Of a DNA stretch of 64,000 nucleotides, positions 1 to 9,350 are shown one piece after another. The stretch spans positions 744,001 through 808,000 of the forward strand of contig NZ_JAMLJJ010000001.1 of assembly GCF_023736155.1 (NCBI RefSeq). Direction: 5' to 3'. The stretch's first letter is position 1; each line of letters begins with the position of its first letter. Source of the stretch: Larsenimonas salina. GTDB taxonomy: Bacteria; Pseudomonadota; Gammaproteobacteria; Pseudomonadales; Halomonadaceae. Both the position numbers and the translations under genes were made by a program. Below the pieces are notes generated by a model, which saw only the letters and a program-made list of their open reading frames with translations, searched no databases and was not told the DNA's origin.

Positions 1-231
1 ATAACGGTTGGACGCCAAACCGATACCTTATCTGGTATCAATAAAGCGCAGAGCCATACAGTACGGGCGTTGTCGCCCGCCCGTGAGTAAAACGCCATGA
101 ACTAAAGTTGTCTTCGACTTTCGCGAAAGTCCGCCGCCATCAGCGGCACACAACGCACAGGCCACCCTTAAAAGGGGCGGCGGGAAGGAAAAAATTATCA
201 GGGGACATGCAAGCAATCAGATAAAAACGCG
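1..231. other. Non-coding stretch downstream of hda
   Basis: No supported gene is seen here. A small perfect inverted repeat (GATACC at 22-27, GGTATC at 34-39) and a G/C-rich imperfect hairpin near 160-180 are present, but neither is followed by a T-tract, so I do not call a terminator. The 62-codon frame that crosses it on the minus strand shows no recognisable protein features. Confidence 0.4.
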
Positions 232-933
232 TTACCACCCAAGCGCTTGCTTGACGAAGGGAATGGTCAATTTGCGCTGTGCCGACAGCGAGGCCTCATC
301 AAGACGCGCCAATGTATCGAACAGCGTTGTCAGTTGGCGCGGACCTCGGTGGCAGAGATAACGCCCGACTTCATCGGGAAGCATCATTCCTCGACTCCGC
401 GCTCTGAGCTTCAACGCCTCAAGCCGCTCATCATCGTTGAGCGGCTTGAGATGAAACGTGGTCCCCCAACTCAGCCGCGAGCCGAGATCAGCCAGCTTGA
501 CCGGCAACTGACGTGGCGGCTTTTCTGCCGCGATAATCAGTCGCCGACCCGCGTCTCTCAATCGGTTGAAGCAGTGAAAAAGCCCTTCTTCCCAGCGCTT
601 GCGGCCGATCACCGTGTCCAGATCATCGATCGCGATCAGCTCGAGATGCTCGATGTCCTCAAGCATCAAGGGGGGGAAATGACCAATGTCTGAGAGCGGG
701 AGATACAGCGTGGAAATACCCTGCTGACTGGCCTCATGACAGGCGGCTTGAAGCAGATGACTTTTGCCGGATTCAGGCGCACCCCACAGATACAGAAACT
801 GCTCGCCCGTCGGCGTAGGTTGGCGCACGAGCTGATCGACCAGTGTCTGGTTGCCCCCGGCCATGAAGTTGGCGAAGGTTGCATCGTCTCGCAATCCAAC
901 TCCCAGCGGGAGCTGAGCCGGCCCGGACATCAT
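232..933 (-). CDS. hda: Hda, DnaA regulatory inactivator
   Basis: AAA+ protein of the DnaA family that, with the DNA-loaded beta clamp, promotes hydrolysis of DnaA-bound ATP and so limits re-initiation of replication. The product of about 233 residues begins with the clamp-binding type motif PAQLPL near the N-terminus, has a P-loop (GAPESGKSHLL) and a Walker B region (LIAIDDLD), and ends with the family-typical RKLTIPFVKQALGW. Similarity to E. coli Hda runs over the full length. The ATG at 933 (or the next codon, 930) fits that alignment; an upstream ATG at 945 is possible but its AGG is too close to serve as a ribosome site. The start lies one base after the stop of the upstream permease gene, which suggests translational coupling. 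Confidence 0.93.
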   Translation of the reverse strand: MMSGPAQLPLGVGLRDDATFANFMAGGNQTLVDQLVRQPTPTGEQFLYLWGAPESGKSHLLQAACHEASQQGISTLYLPLSDIGHFPPLMLEDIEHLELIAIDDLDTVIGRKRWEEGLFHCFNRLRDAGRRLIIAAEKPPRQLPVKLADLGSRLSWGTTFHLKPLNDDERLEALKLRARSRGMMLPDEVGRYLCHRGPRQLTTLFDTLARLDEASLSAQRKLTIPFVKQALGW

Positions 934-934
934 G

Positions 935-2008
935 TCAGCGCGCATCCTGATCGATCTTGGAGGAAGAGGAGTACATGGGGCTTTCTTTATACTGAGTAAA
1001 CAGGTAGCGCAATACTACCATGAGCACCGCCGCGACCGGCAACGCCAGCAGGACGCCGACAAACCCGAACAACTGCCCACCGGCCATGACCGCAAAGATC
1101 ACCACCACCGGATGCAGCCCGATGCGATCACCAAGCAAAAGCGGCTGGAACACCATGCCTTCAAGCAGCTGCCCAACCACGAACACCCCCCCGACACCGA
1201 GAAGCGGCAGCCAGTCCTGAAACTGGAAAAACGCTACCAGCTCGGCAATCGCCACCCCAACGATCACGCCAAGATACGGCACAATACTTGCCATACCGGC
1301 AATGATCCCGATGAGAAAACCGAACTTGACCCCCAAAAGCGTCAGCCCGATGGCGTAAACAATGCCGAGCCCAAGCATCACCAGAAGCTGGCCGCGCATG
1401 AACGCCCCAAGCACCTCATCGCACTCACGCGCAAGCCGGGTGACGGTAGATACCCAATCGCGGGGAATCGCATCCTTGATCTTGGCCTTCATGCGATCCC
1501 AGTCCAGCAGCAGATAGAAGGTCACGACCGGAATGATCGCAAGGTTGCCGATCAAAAACGCCAGCGCGAGCCCCGAACGCGACAGCTGAGTCAAAAACTG
1601 GGTGGCAATGGAGCCGGTTTCCTTCCAGTGCCCGGTCACGATATTTCTGAGCTGATCGAAATCGGCGGAAAAATCCGACCCCGTCCAGGACTGGATCGTG
1701 GGCATGACCACCTGCTGCACCCAGTTCAAAATAGCCGGAAGCGCCTCAACGAACTGAATCAACTGCCGCCAGAGCACCGGCAATACGATAATGGTCAACC
1801 CGATGACCGTGATCGACAAGAGAGAAAACACCACCGTCACCGCCAAACGCCGGGATAGCCCACGCGCCTCGAGCCGATCCGCCAGCGGGTCGCCCAAATA
1901 CGCAAGGATCGTGCCGACAAAAAACGGCATCAAGATCGGCGTCAAATGTGAAAACAACCACAGTCCGGCAAGTGCCCCGCCAATCCCCCACCAAAATCGC
2001 ATCGACAT
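935..2008 (-). CDS. AI-2E family (PerM/TqsA-like) membrane permease
   Basis: Polytopic inner-membrane protein of 357 residues from the AI-2 exporter superfamily. Hydrophobic segments are visible from the N-terminus (GGALAGLWLFSHL, then the LPFF/ILAYLGDPLADRLE region typical of the family), a central amphipathic region near residues 80-140, and a C-terminal cluster of helices ending before a short polar tail. A good ribosome site (AAGGA, 8 bases before the ATG) supports the start at 2008. The order purN-purM / permease-hda is a familiar arrangement in gammaproteobacteria. The transported substrate cannot be told from sequence; family members have been linked to autoinducer-2, sodium/proton exchange or nothing known. 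Confidence 0.88.
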   Translation of the reverse strand: MSMRFWWGIGGALAGLWLFSHLTPILMPFFVGTILAYLGDPLADRLEARGLSRRLAVTVVFSLLSITVIGLTIIVLPVLWRQLIQFVEALPAILNWVQQVVMPTIQSWTGSDFSADFDQLRNIVTGHWKETGSIATQFLTQLSRSGLALAFLIGNLAIIPVVTFYLLLDWDRMKAKIKDAIPRDWVSTVTRLARECDEVLGAFMRGQLLVMLGLGIVYAIGLTLLGVKFGFLIGIIAGMASIVPYLGVIVGVAIAELVAFFQFQDWLPLLGVGGVFVVGQLLEGMVFQPLLLGDRIGLHPVVVIFAVMAGGQLFGFVGVLLALPVAAVLMVVLRYLFTQYKESPMYSSSSKIDQDAR

Positions 2009-2092
2009 GCTGTCATCCTTGTTGGTCTTGCCTACCTGATGCAGGCAGTTTAATGGCTTTATCGATTCCTGCCATCACGGCCCGAGCTTCGT

Positions 2093-2126
2093 GCCCGCGG
2101 GCCGAGGCGATGTTATACTCGCGCTT
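2093..2126 (+). promoter_or_regulatory. Likely purMN promoter with extended -10
   Basis: TGTTATACT at 2111-2119 is an extended -10 box (TG, one base, TATACT). The matching -35 region is poor, as is common with extended -10 promoters. A perfect 10-base palindrome GCCCGCGGGC lies just upstream at about 2093-2102. I do not see a recognisable PurR box. The predicted start of transcription near 2126 gives a leader of about 48 bases for purM. Confidence 0.45.
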
Positions 2127-2173
2127 TATTTTTGGCCGCAGGGCCCAGGTCACCGTACAGCACAGGAACATAC

Positions 2174-3235
2174 ATGACTTCACACTCCGATGCTCCCTTA
2201 AGCTACAAAGATGCTGGCGTGGATATCGACGCCGGTAATGCACTGGTCGATCGCATCAAAGGCGTTGCCAAGCGGACCCACCGCCCCGAAGTCATGGGTG
2301 GTCTGGGCGGCTTTGGCGCCTTGTGCGAACTGCCCAAGGGATATGACGAGCCGGTTCTGGTCACCGGCACCGACGGCGTCGGCACCAAGCTGCGACTGGC
2401 CATGGATCTTGGCAAGCACGACACCATCGGTATCGATCTGGTGGCCATGTGCGTCAACGACCTGGTCGTTGCCGGCGCCGAACCGCTTCAGTTTCTCGAC
2501 TACTACGCGACCGGCAAGCTCGATATCGACATCGCCTCTCAGGTCGTGACCGGCATCGGCGAAGGCTGCCTGCAGGCGGGCTGCGCCCTGGTTGGCGGTG
2601 AAACGGCAGAAATGCCGGGTATGTACGAAGGCAATGACTATGATCTGGCGGGGTTCTGCGTCGGGGTAGTCGAAAAACGCAAGATTCTTGATGGTCAAAA
2701 GGTCAAGGAAGGCGATGTGGTGCTGGGCCTTGCCTCGAGCGGCCCGCACTCCAACGGCTACTCGCTGATTCGAAAGATCATCGAGCGCAGCGGCGAGTCA
2801 CTGGATCAGCTCATCGATGGCGTTCCCTTGAGCGACGCACTGATGGCGCCGACACGCATCTACGTCAAGCCGCTGCTGTCCTTGATCAATGAAAGCGACG
2901 TAAGCGTCCATGCGCTGTCACACATTACCGGCGGCGGTCTGCTCGAGAACCTGCCCCGCGTTCTGCCGGACGACGCCACCATCCATATCGATACAACACG
3001 CTGGTCGCGTCCGGCCGTGTTCGATTGGCTCCAGCGCCAGGGCAACGTTGATGACCATGAAATGTACCGCGTGCTTAACTGCGGTATCGGCATGGTCGTG
3101 GTCGTGGATCACGCCGACGCCGAGCGCGCGGCCGCTCACCTCAAGGCACAGGGCGAGACCGTCTACACCCTCGGCCACATCCAGTCGCGAGCGGCCGGGG
3201 AAGAGCAGGTACAGCTCTCGGGGCTTGATGCATGA
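2174..3235 (+). CDS. purM: Phosphoribosylformylglycinamidine cyclo-ligase (AIR synthetase)
   Basis: Catalyses ATP-dependent closure of FGAM to aminoimidazole ribotide, step five of de novo purine synthesis, in the cytoplasm. The 353-residue product starts [16 protein letters not shown], a signature of PurM, and shows the ATP-binding [14 protein letters not shown] stretch, [11 protein letters not shown] and the [14 protein letters not shown] motif near the C-terminus. Length equals the usual 345-355. I place the start at 2174, with AGGA 7 bases upstream, rather than at the in-frame ATG 42 bases earlier, which would add an unrelated leader. The stop overlaps the purN start by four bases (ATGA), so the two form an operon. 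Confidence 0.97.
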   Translation: MTSHSDAPLSYKDAGVDIDAGNALVDRIKGVAKRTHRPEVMGGLGGFGALCELPKGYDEPVLVTGTDGVGTKLRLAMDLGKHDTIGIDLVAMCVNDLVVAGAEPLQFLDYYATGKLDIDIASQVVTGIGEGCLQAGCALVGGETAEMPGMYEGNDYDLAGFCVGVVEKRKILDGQKVKEGDVVLGLASSGPHSNGYSLIRKIIERSGESLDQLIDGVPLSDALMAPTRIYVKPLLSLINESDVSVHALSHITGGGLLENLPRVLPDDATIHIDTTRWSRPAVFDWLQRQGNVDDHEMYRVLNCGIGMVVVVDHADAERAAAHLKAQGETVYTLGHIQSRAAGEEQVQLSGLDA

Positions 3236-3942
3236 CGTTTGAAGCCGAAACCGCCGACGCACGCAGGATCGTCGTATTGATCTCCGGCAGCGGGAGCAAC
3301 CTTCAGGCACTCCTTGATGCGATGGAGCATGACGAGCTCGGGGGAAATGTTGTCGCCGTCATCAGCAACAAGCCCGACGCCTATGGCCTTGAACGTGCCA
3401 AGGAGGCGGGTGTGCTGACCGAGGTTGTGGAGCCGAGCAAGTTCCGGCATTTTCACGACGAACGCGACCGCGAGCTTTATGACGCTGAACTGATTCGCGT
3501 GATCGACCACCATCAGCCCGACTTGGTCGTGCTGGCCGGCTTCATGCGCATCCTCACCAAGAGCTTCGTGCTTCGCTACCACGGCCGGCTGATGAACATT
3601 CATCCGTCATTATTGCCAGCGTATAAAGGCCTCGATACGCATGCGCGCCTTTTGGCCGACTCAGGTACCGAGCACGGCGCCAGTGTGCACTTCGTCACCG
3701 AGGAACTCGACGGCGGCCCAATCATCGTTCAGGCCGCGGTTCATGTGTTGCCGGACGATACCAAGGACACGCTGGCCGAGCGGGTACTCAGTCGTGAGCA
3801 TCTGATCTACCCCATGGCAGTACGCTGGTTTCTTGACGGCCGGCTGCAATTGGGAGATTCAGGACTGACTCTGGATGGTCACGCCCTGCCGGCGTCGGGC
3901 CTTCGACTTGCCGCCGATGACGTGACCGACGACGACCTTTAA
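3232..3942 (+). CDS. purN: Phosphoribosylglycinamide formyltransferase
   Basis: Transfers a formyl group from 10-formyl-tetrahydrofolate to GAR, step three of purine synthesis. The N-terminus has the nucleotide-binding [17 protein letters not shown], and the catalytic region carries [16 protein letters not shown] with the conserved Asn-His pair, followed by [17 protein letters not shown] with the conserved Asp. At 236 residues it is about 20 longer than E. coli PurN, the excess being an acidic C-terminal tail. Overlap of four bases with purM indicates translational coupling, and a strong bidirectional terminator follows. Confidence 0.97.
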   Translation: MTFEAETADARRIVVLISGSGSNLQALLDAMEHDELGGNVVAVISNKPDAYGLERAKEAGVLTEVVEPSKFRHFHDERDRELYDAELIRVIDHHQPDLVVLAGFMRILTKSFVLRYHGRLMNIHPSLLPAYKGLDTHARLLADSGTEHGASVHFVTEELDGGPIIVQAAVHVLPDDTKDTLAERVLSREHLIYPMAVRWFLDGRLQLGDSGLTLDGHALPASGLRLAADDVTDDDL

Positions 3943-3964
3943 GCCGTTCGTTTTCCGCACAACA

Positions 3965-3994
3965 AAAAAGCCGCCCTCACGGGCGGCTTTTTTG
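3965..3994. terminator. Bidirectional terminator between purN and acrB
   Basis: A-rich flank, stem GCCGCCC / GGGCGGC with a short TCAC loop, then a run of T (3988-3993). The A-run on the left gives a T-run on the other strand, so it can stop both purMN and the convergent acrAB transcript. Confidence 0.9.
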
Positions 3995-4071
3995 TTGAAC
4001 GATTGAACTTCTTGACTACTGAGACATTGATCAAAACGGGCGCCGACGAATACGCCGGCGCCTTTTCTGAC

Positions 4072-7000
4072 TCACTTCTCGCTCGTGCGACCCTCATGAG
4101 TGTCTGAATCAGGCTGCTTGTTGAAGCGGCGCATCAAACGCTCCTGACCGCGCATGATGAAGACATAGGCCGCTGGTACGAACACGCTTGCAAGAATCGT
4201 GATCGAAATCATGCCACCGACCACGGGCGTACCGATGTGATGTCGGCTCGCGGCGCTTGCACCTGAGGCCAGTGCCAGCGGCAGTGTGCCGCCGATGAAG
4301 GCCAGCGACGTCATGACGATCGGACGGAAACGAAGCCGGGCCGCAGTCAGGGCTGCATCAACGATGCTCTTGCCTTCATCGCGCTGCTGCTGGGCGAACT
4401 CGACGATCAGAATTGCGTTCTTGGCAGCAAGCCCCACGACCACCAGCAAGCCGATCTGCAAGTACACACTGGTGTCGAGCCCACGCATCCAGACCGCCAA
4501 CACCGAACCGATGAACGCGAACGGCACCGCCGACACCACTGCGATCGGCAGCGTCCAACGCTCATACTGCGCCGCCAGGATCAAAAAGACCATGATCAAG
4601 CCGAACACGATCGCAAGCGTCGATGCGTTACCGGCGTTTTCCTGCTGATAGGCTTCCCCGGTCCAGCCCATGCTGTACTGATCACCAAGCGTTTCGCGCA
4701 CAACGTCGTTCATCGCGGCAATCGCCTGGCCGGAACTGTACCCCGGCGCGGGCTGGCCCTGGAACTGCGCTGCTGGATAAACACTGAACCGGTCGACAAT
4801 CGTCGGCGCGTTGGTCCGCTTGAGGGTAACAAGGGTCGATAGCGGAATTCGCTCGCCGTTTCCGCCACGCACAAAGACCTTGTTCAGATCGCTTGGCGAG
4901 CGTCTGAATTTGTCATCCGACTGCAGATACACCTGGAAGTTACGGCTGTTGCGCGTGAAGTAGTTCACGAACGACTGGCCAAAGGTGCTTGAAAGCGTCG
5001 TATTGAGATCAGTGAGATCGACCCCGAGGCTCTGCGCCTTGTTCTCATCCACTGTCGCGCTGTAGGTTGGCACCGAGACATCAAGCGTGGTGAAAACCTG
5101 TGCAAGCTCTGGCCGTTTCTGGGCCGCCTGCATGATCTTGAGCGACGCCTGATAAAGCTCCTCCGGCGAATCCCCGCCGAGCGACTCGAGATACCCGTTG
5201 AAACCACCGGTGGTTGAAAGCCCGATGATCGGCGGCAGGTTGAACGCCATCACCTTGCCACCAGGCAGCGACCCACCGATCTGCATCGTTTTCTGGATCA
5301 TCTGGTCGGCGGTGATATCGCGCTCGGACCAGGGCTTCATCGACACGAACACCGTGGCTTTCGCGGTATTTGCCGAGCTACTCAGAATATCGAAGCCGGT
5401 GATCGAGGTGGCGTACTCAACGGCGGGCACTTCCTCGATCTTGTCGATCAGTTCCTGAACGTACTCATCGGTACGTGCGACCGACGACCCGGCCGGCAGC
5501 GACACCGAGGCGATCATCAGGCCCTGGTCGGTCGCGGGAATCAGCCCGCCTGGCAGTTTCGAGTAGATGAAAAACGACAGCGCACAGGTGCCAAGCACCA
5601 GCGCCAGCGACACCAGCACGTGGCGAATCAGGAAGTTTACGGCGCTCATGAACCAGTCGGTCAGCTTATCGAAGCCCTTGTTAAACCACTCGAAGGGCTT
5701 GTTAACCGCGCGACTTAGCTTGGACTGCTTCAGGTTTTCCTTGTGCTTGATGAAGATGGCGGACATCGCCGGCGTAAACGACAGGGCAACCAGCGCCGAG
5801 ATGCTGACCGAAATGGCAATCGTGATGGCGAACTGCTGATACATCTTGCCGGTGAGTCCCGTCAAGAAACCGACAGGCACGAACACGGACGCCATGATCA
5901 GGGCCGTCGCGAGCACGGGCCCGGTCACCTCCCTCATCGCCTCGAAGGCAGCTTCCTTGGACGACACCTCCGGATTGTCCTCGAGAATACGCTCGACGTT
6001 CTCGATCACGACGATCGCATCGTCCACCACGATCCCGATGGCAAGAATCATCCCGAACAGCGACAGCAGGTTGATCGAGAAGTCGAGCATGTACATGCCG
6101 GCGAACGTCCCGATGACCGAGACCGGCACCACCGACATGGCAACGAGTGTCGATCGCCAGTTTTGCAGGAAAATGAAGACGATCAACGCGACCAGAATCA
6201 GAGCTTCAACAAAGGTATGCAGCACCGATTCAATCGACGCATTGATGAACAAGGTCGTGTCATAGGGCACTACGTAATCAAGGCCTGCCGGGAAACGCTT
6301 CTTCAGATCACTCAGTGTCTGTTTGACCTCGCCAGCCACCTGAAGGGCATTGGCCCCTGGCTGCTGATAAATTGCGATTGGCGCGATGGGGTTATTGTTG
6401 ACCCGGCCCTGAATGCCGTAGGAGGTCGAGCCAAGCTCGACGCGCGCAACATCGCTCAAGCGAAGCGCGCCGCCATCGGCCTTAGTCTTGAGAAGAATAT
6501 CCTCGAACTGCTTGACCGACTTCAAGCGACCCTGGGTCGTGATGGTGTAGGTGTTTGATGTGGCGCTTCGCTGAGGCTCGGCGCCAAGCTTGCCGGCCGA
6601 GACAACCGTGTTCTGGGCCTGGATGGCCTGGGATACTTCGGCAGGCGTCAGATCATACTGGGAAAGCTTGTCCGGGTTGAGCCAGATACGCATGGCGAAC
6701 TGCTGATTGCCCAGAACCTCGGCCTGCCCGACCCCGTTGAGCTGCTTGATCTCATCGACAATATTGATGTTGGCGTAGTTATTGAGATAGAGCGAGTCGT
6801 ATTGACCGTTGGGCGAATAGAGTGCGGCAAACATCAAAATGCTGCTTGATTGCAGCTCGACGGTCACACCCTGATTCTGCACGGCCGACGGCAGACGCGA
6901 CAGCGCCCTCTGTACGCGGTTATTGACGTTGATGGTCGCGATATCAGGATCAGTCCCGATATTGAAATAGACCTTCATGCGCATCTGGCCGCTGTCCGCG

Positions 7001-7251
7001 CTCGATGAGCTTAAGTAGATCATGTTCTTGACGCCATTGATCTCCTCGGCAAGCGGTGCGGCCACGGTTTCCGATACGGTTTCAGCATCGGCACCCGGGA
7101 AGGACGCCGTGACCGACACCGTGACCGGCACGACTTGCGGGTACTGCTCGATAGGAAGACTTCGCATGGCCATGAAGCCGACCAGCGTAATGATGATCGA
7201 CAGAACCGTTGCGAAGATCGGCCTATTTATAAAGAAGCTTGAAATGTTCAC
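4072..7251 (-). CDS. acrB: RND multidrug efflux transporter (AcrB/MexB type)
   Basis: Inner-membrane proton-driven pump of the HAE-1 family, 1059 residues. The start MNISSFFINRPIFATVLSII is a hallmark of the family. The paired aspartates of the proton relay are visible in GIVVDDAIVVIENV (TM4), and large porter-domain loops lie between TM1-2 and TM7-8. It ends in a short polar cytoplasmic tail. Lying 12 bases downstream of acrA, it will be co-transcribed with it. No outer-membrane factor (tolC/oprM) gene accompanies the pair, so the complex presumably uses a TolC-like channel encoded elsewhere. Drug specificity cannot be told from sequence. Confidence 0.95.
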   Translation of the reverse strand: MNISSFFINRPIFATVLSIIITLVGFMAMRSLPIEQYPQVVPVTVSVTASFPGADAETVSETVAAPLAEEINGVKNMIYLSSSSADSGQMRMKVYFNIGTDPDIATINVNNRVQRALSRLPSAVQNQGVTVELQSSSILMFAALYSPNGQYDSLYLNNYANINIVDEIKQLNGVGQAEVLGNQQFAMRIWLNPDKLSQYDLTPAEVSQAIQAQNTVVSAGKLGAEPQRSATSNTYTITTQGRLKSVKQFEDILLKTKADGGALRLSDVARVELGSTSYGIQGRVNNNPIAPIAIYQQPGANALQVAGEVKQTLSDLKKRFPAGLDYVVPYDTTLFINASIESVLHTFVEALILVALIVFIFLQNWRSTLVAMSVVPVSVIGTFAGMYMLDFSINLLSLFGMILAIGIVVDDAIVVIENVERILEDNPEVSSKEAAFEAMREVTGPVLATALIMASVFVPVGFLTGLTGKMYQQFAITIAISVSISALVALSFTPAMSAIFIKHKENLKQSKLSRAVNKPFEWFNKGFDKLTDWFMSAVNFLIRHVLVSLALVLGTCALSFFIYSKLPGGLIPATDQGLMIASVSLPAGSSVARTDEYVQELIDKIEEVPAVEYATSITGFDILSSSANTAKATVFVSMKPWSERDITADQMIQKTMQIGGSLPGGKVMAFNLPPIIGLSTTGGFNGYLESLGGDSPEELYQASLKIMQAAQKRPELAQVFTTLDVSVPTYSATVDENKAQSLGVDLTDLNTTLSSTFGQSFVNYFTRNSRNFQVYLQSDDKFRRSPSDLNKVFVRGGNGERIPLSTLVTLKRTNAPTIVDRFSVYPAAQFQGQPAPGYSSGQAIAAMNDVVRETLGDQYSMGWTGEAYQQENAGNASTLAIVFGLIMVFLILAAQYERWTLPIAVVSAVPFAFIGSVLAVWMRGLDTSVYLQIGLLVVVGLAAKNAILIVEFAQQQRDEGKSIVDAALTAARLRFRPIVMTSLAFIGGTLPLALASGASAASRHHIGTPVVGGMISITILASVFVPAAYVFIMRGQERLMRRFNKQPDSDTHEGRTSEK

Positions 7252-7263
7252 GTAGGCACCCGT

Positions 7264-8547
7264 CTACTGACTGTTTTTGTGTTCGGAAGCGCCACTGGAA
7301 GTATCTTTACCACTTACGCTTGTGTTGTTTTCAGGCTGGGTCGTGGCCGCGCCGTTCTTGCCGGACGGGTCGGTCGGCGTATCCGACGGGTCACCGTCGA
7401 ACGCTTGCGGGTCGATCTTGTCACCGGGAGACACGCTGCCGATAGACGAAACTACTACGCGATCACCGGCCTTGAGCCCTTTCTTGATGATCATCCAGCT
7501 GCCAGCCTGCTCACCAAGCGTCACGAACCGACTCTGAATGACATTTTTCTCATCAAGTATATAAAGCTGTGGGCCCTTGAGCCCCTCAGTTACCGCGCTT
7601 TGGGGAACGGCCAGCGCATTGAAGTGCTTGACGTTCATAAGCTTGACCCGCACGAACAGCCCAGGAAGAAACAGTTGATCGGGATTATCGAACACAGCGC
7701 GAGCCTGAACAGTACTTGTGCCCTCATCCACGCGAGAGCCTAGAAAATCGACGTTTCCGACCAACGAGACATCAGTACTGTCGCTTTCATTGGCATAGGG
7801 AAACGCGAGCTGGGCCTTGATTGGCTCGCTGTTATCGCGCCCTTGCTGGCGCCGCAGCGAAAATGCCTCATCCTGCGGAATAGAAAAACGGACTTCGAGC
7901 GGATTCAGTGGCGTCACTTCCGTAAGCGTTGTACCACTGGTGACGTAATTACCGACGTTGACGTCATTGAGTGCCACCTTGCCGTTGGTCGTGGCCTTTA
8001 CCGTGGTATAGCCCAAATCAATCTGAGCGTCATCGAGCGCTGCCTTAGCCTGTTCGAGCGAGGCCTGCGCCGTACGGTAACTGCTCAGCGCTGCATCGCG
8101 CTGCTGCTGACTGACAGAGTTCTGCTTATAAAGGCGTTCGTAACGGCGGTAATCACTGCGCTCATTTTCAAGCGTCGCCTTGGCGCTTTCGACATCGGCC
8201 TTGGCCTGATCGACTGCCGCCTGATACTGCGCCTGCTCGATCACAAACAGGGTTTGCCCCTTTTCGACAGTCTCTCCCGGCGAATAGAGCTGCTTTTCGA
8301 GTACGCCGTTGACACGAGCAACGATATCCGCCGACAGATCACTTCGAATCTTGGCGGGATATTCTCGATCAAGCGTCAGATCGCCTGGCTGAACGGTTTC
8401 AACCTGCGCCTTCTTGGCCGTTTTCTGCTGGGCGCCCTGCTGATCTTGGTCGTCCTTGCCGTCACTGCAACCACTGATCAGTAAGCTGGCTGCAAGCATC
8501 AGCCATAGTGGGCTTTTGGCCAGATTTCTGACGTCATGAAAGCTCAT
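7264..8547 (-). CDS. acrA: RND efflux periplasmic adaptor lipoprotein (AcrA type)
   Basis: Membrane fusion protein linking the RND pump to the outer-membrane channel. The 427-residue product has a lipoprotein signal (LAASLLISGC, lipobox cysteine), followed by the first half of the lipoyl domain, an alpha-hairpin rich in A/Q/K with the YKQNSVSQQQRDAALS turn, the second lipoyl half (GKVALNDVNVGNYVTSGT) and beta-barrel and membrane-proximal domains. The C-terminal 50 residues are Ser/Thr/Asp-rich and longer than in E. coli AcrA. I choose the ATG at 8547, with GGAG 8 bases upstream, over one 54 bases earlier; the earlier one would place coding sequence into the promoter-operator region. Confidence 0.93.
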   Translation of the reverse strand: MSFHDVRNLAKSPLWLMLAASLLISGCSDGKDDQDQQGAQQKTAKKAQVETVQPGDLTLDREYPAKIRSDLSADIVARVNGVLEKQLYSPGETVEKGQTLFVIEQAQYQAAVDQAKADVESAKATLENERSDYRRYERLYKQNSVSQQQRDAALSSYRTAQASLEQAKAALDDAQIDLGYTTVKATTNGKVALNDVNVGNYVTSGTTLTEVTPLNPLEVRFSIPQDEAFSLRRQQGRDNSEPIKAQLAFPYANESDSTDVSLVGNVDFLGSRVDEGTSTVQARAVFDNPDQLFLPGLFVRVKLMNVKHFNALAVPQSAVTEGLKGPQLYILDEKNVIQSRFVTLGEQAGSWMIIKKGLKAGDRVVVSSIGSVSPGDKIDPQAFDGDPSDTPTDPSGKNGAATTQPENNTSVSGKDTSSGASEHKNSQ

Positions 8548-8581
8548 GGGGCTTACTCCGGTAAATAAGATGGGGATACTG

Positions 8582-8619
8582 GTCAGTTTAGATGCATTCA
8601 TGTATGTATGTAAACTGAC
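8582..8619. promoter_or_regulatory. acrAB promoter and AcrR-type operator
   Basis: On the minus strand TTTACA (8609-8614) and TAAACT (8585-8590), 18 bases apart, form a likely acrAB promoter. A perfect 9-base inverted repeat (GTCAGTTTA at 8582-8590, TAAACTGAC at 8611-8619) brackets it. The 24 bases 8589-8612, read on the minus strand, begin TACATACAT and contain TGAATG; from memory they match the 24-base E. coli AcrR operator at roughly 19 positions. Repressor bound here would cover the acrAB -35 and -10 and sit upstream of acrR, so it could control both directions. Confidence 0.65.
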
Positions 8620-8667
8620 GTATTTGCTTTACAATCAGCATTCGATACTTGGCGGAGGACTCAAACG

Positions 8668-9279
8668 ATGGCGCGACGAACAAAATCCGAGGCGGAATCC
8701 ACGCGTCAGGTGCTTTTGGACTCGGCAGAAACGCTATTTTATGAAAAAGGCGTTTCGCGTACATCGCTTGAACACATTGCCAAACACGCAGGAATGACTC
8801 GGGGCGCCGTCTACTGGCACTTCGAAAACAAGAATGCGCTATTCAATGCCTTGCTTGACCGAGTCAAGATGCCTCTTAAGCAGTTGATCGAAGACCTCGA
8901 GGAATCCGAGCATTCCGGTCACCCGCTTATCGACCTGGAACGCGCAATCAATCTGGCCTTCGAGCGCATCACTCAGCCACGATACATGCGCACCTATACC
9001 ATTCTCCTGTTTCGGTGCGAGCACACCAAGGACATCGATCCGCTGAAAAATCACAATGCCATGGTGCACGAGAGCTATGAGCACATGGTAAAGCTTTTGA
9101 CTCAAGCGCAACGTGACAATCTGATTAAGGAAAGTATAGATCCTGCGTGCGCCTCGAGGCTGATTCATGTATCGCTTCAAGGGCTCGTCAATGATTGGTT
9201 ACGCGATACGTCCGTATTCGACATCAAGGTCGAGGGCCGTCACATGATTCGTCTTTTACTTTCGATGTTGAAAGCCTGA
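8668..9279 (+). CDS. acrR: TetR-family repressor of the efflux pump (AcrR type)
   Basis: Cytoplasmic transcription repressor of 203 residues. The N-terminal TetR helix-turn-helix is clear: LFYEKGVSRTSLEHIAKHAG followed by MTRGAVYWHFENKNALF, close to AcrR/TtgR/MexR-type regulators of RND pumps. The remaining all-helical part is the ligand-binding and dimerisation domain. A strong ribosome site (GGAGGA, 8 bases upstream) sets the start. Its position divergent from acrAB and the operator in between argue that it represses the pump and is relieved by pump substrates; the ligand is unknown. It ends just before a bidirectional terminator. Confidence 0.93.
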   Translation: MARRTKSEAESTRQVLLDSAETLFYEKGVSRTSLEHIAKHAGMTRGAVYWHFENKNALFNALLDRVKMPLKQLIEDLEESEHSGHPLIDLERAINLAFERITQPRYMRTYTILLFRCEHTKDIDPLKNHNAMVHESYEHMVKLLTQAQRDNLIKESIDPACASRLIHVSLQGLVNDWLRDTSVFDIKVEGRHMIRLLLSMLKA

Positions 9280-9304
9280 CCGCGCAAGCCAAAAGAGCAC
9301 ACAT

Positions 9305-9332
9305 AAAAAAAGCAGCCGGTTGGCTGCTTTTT
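9305..9332. terminator. Bidirectional terminator, acrR / AraC-type gene
   Basis: A-run, stem AGCAGCC / GGCTGCT with a GGTT loop, then TTTTT. It lies between two convergent genes and reads as a terminator in both directions. Confidence 0.88.
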
Positions 9333-9350
9333 CATATATTCAAAACGTCA

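Noticed and set aside
28-216. Minus-strand frame after hda
   Set aside because: Short, Cys/Pro/Arg-rich and lacking a ribosome site; no support as a gene.
932-1858. Long open frame on the plus strand (308 codons)
   Set aside because: It is antisense to the AI-2E permease; the product is His/Arg/Gln-rich with no protein-like pattern, typical of a shadow frame.
5743-6558. Open plus-strand frame of 271 codons
   Set aside because: Antisense to acrB, rich in His, Asp and Arg, with no ribosome site or family resemblance.
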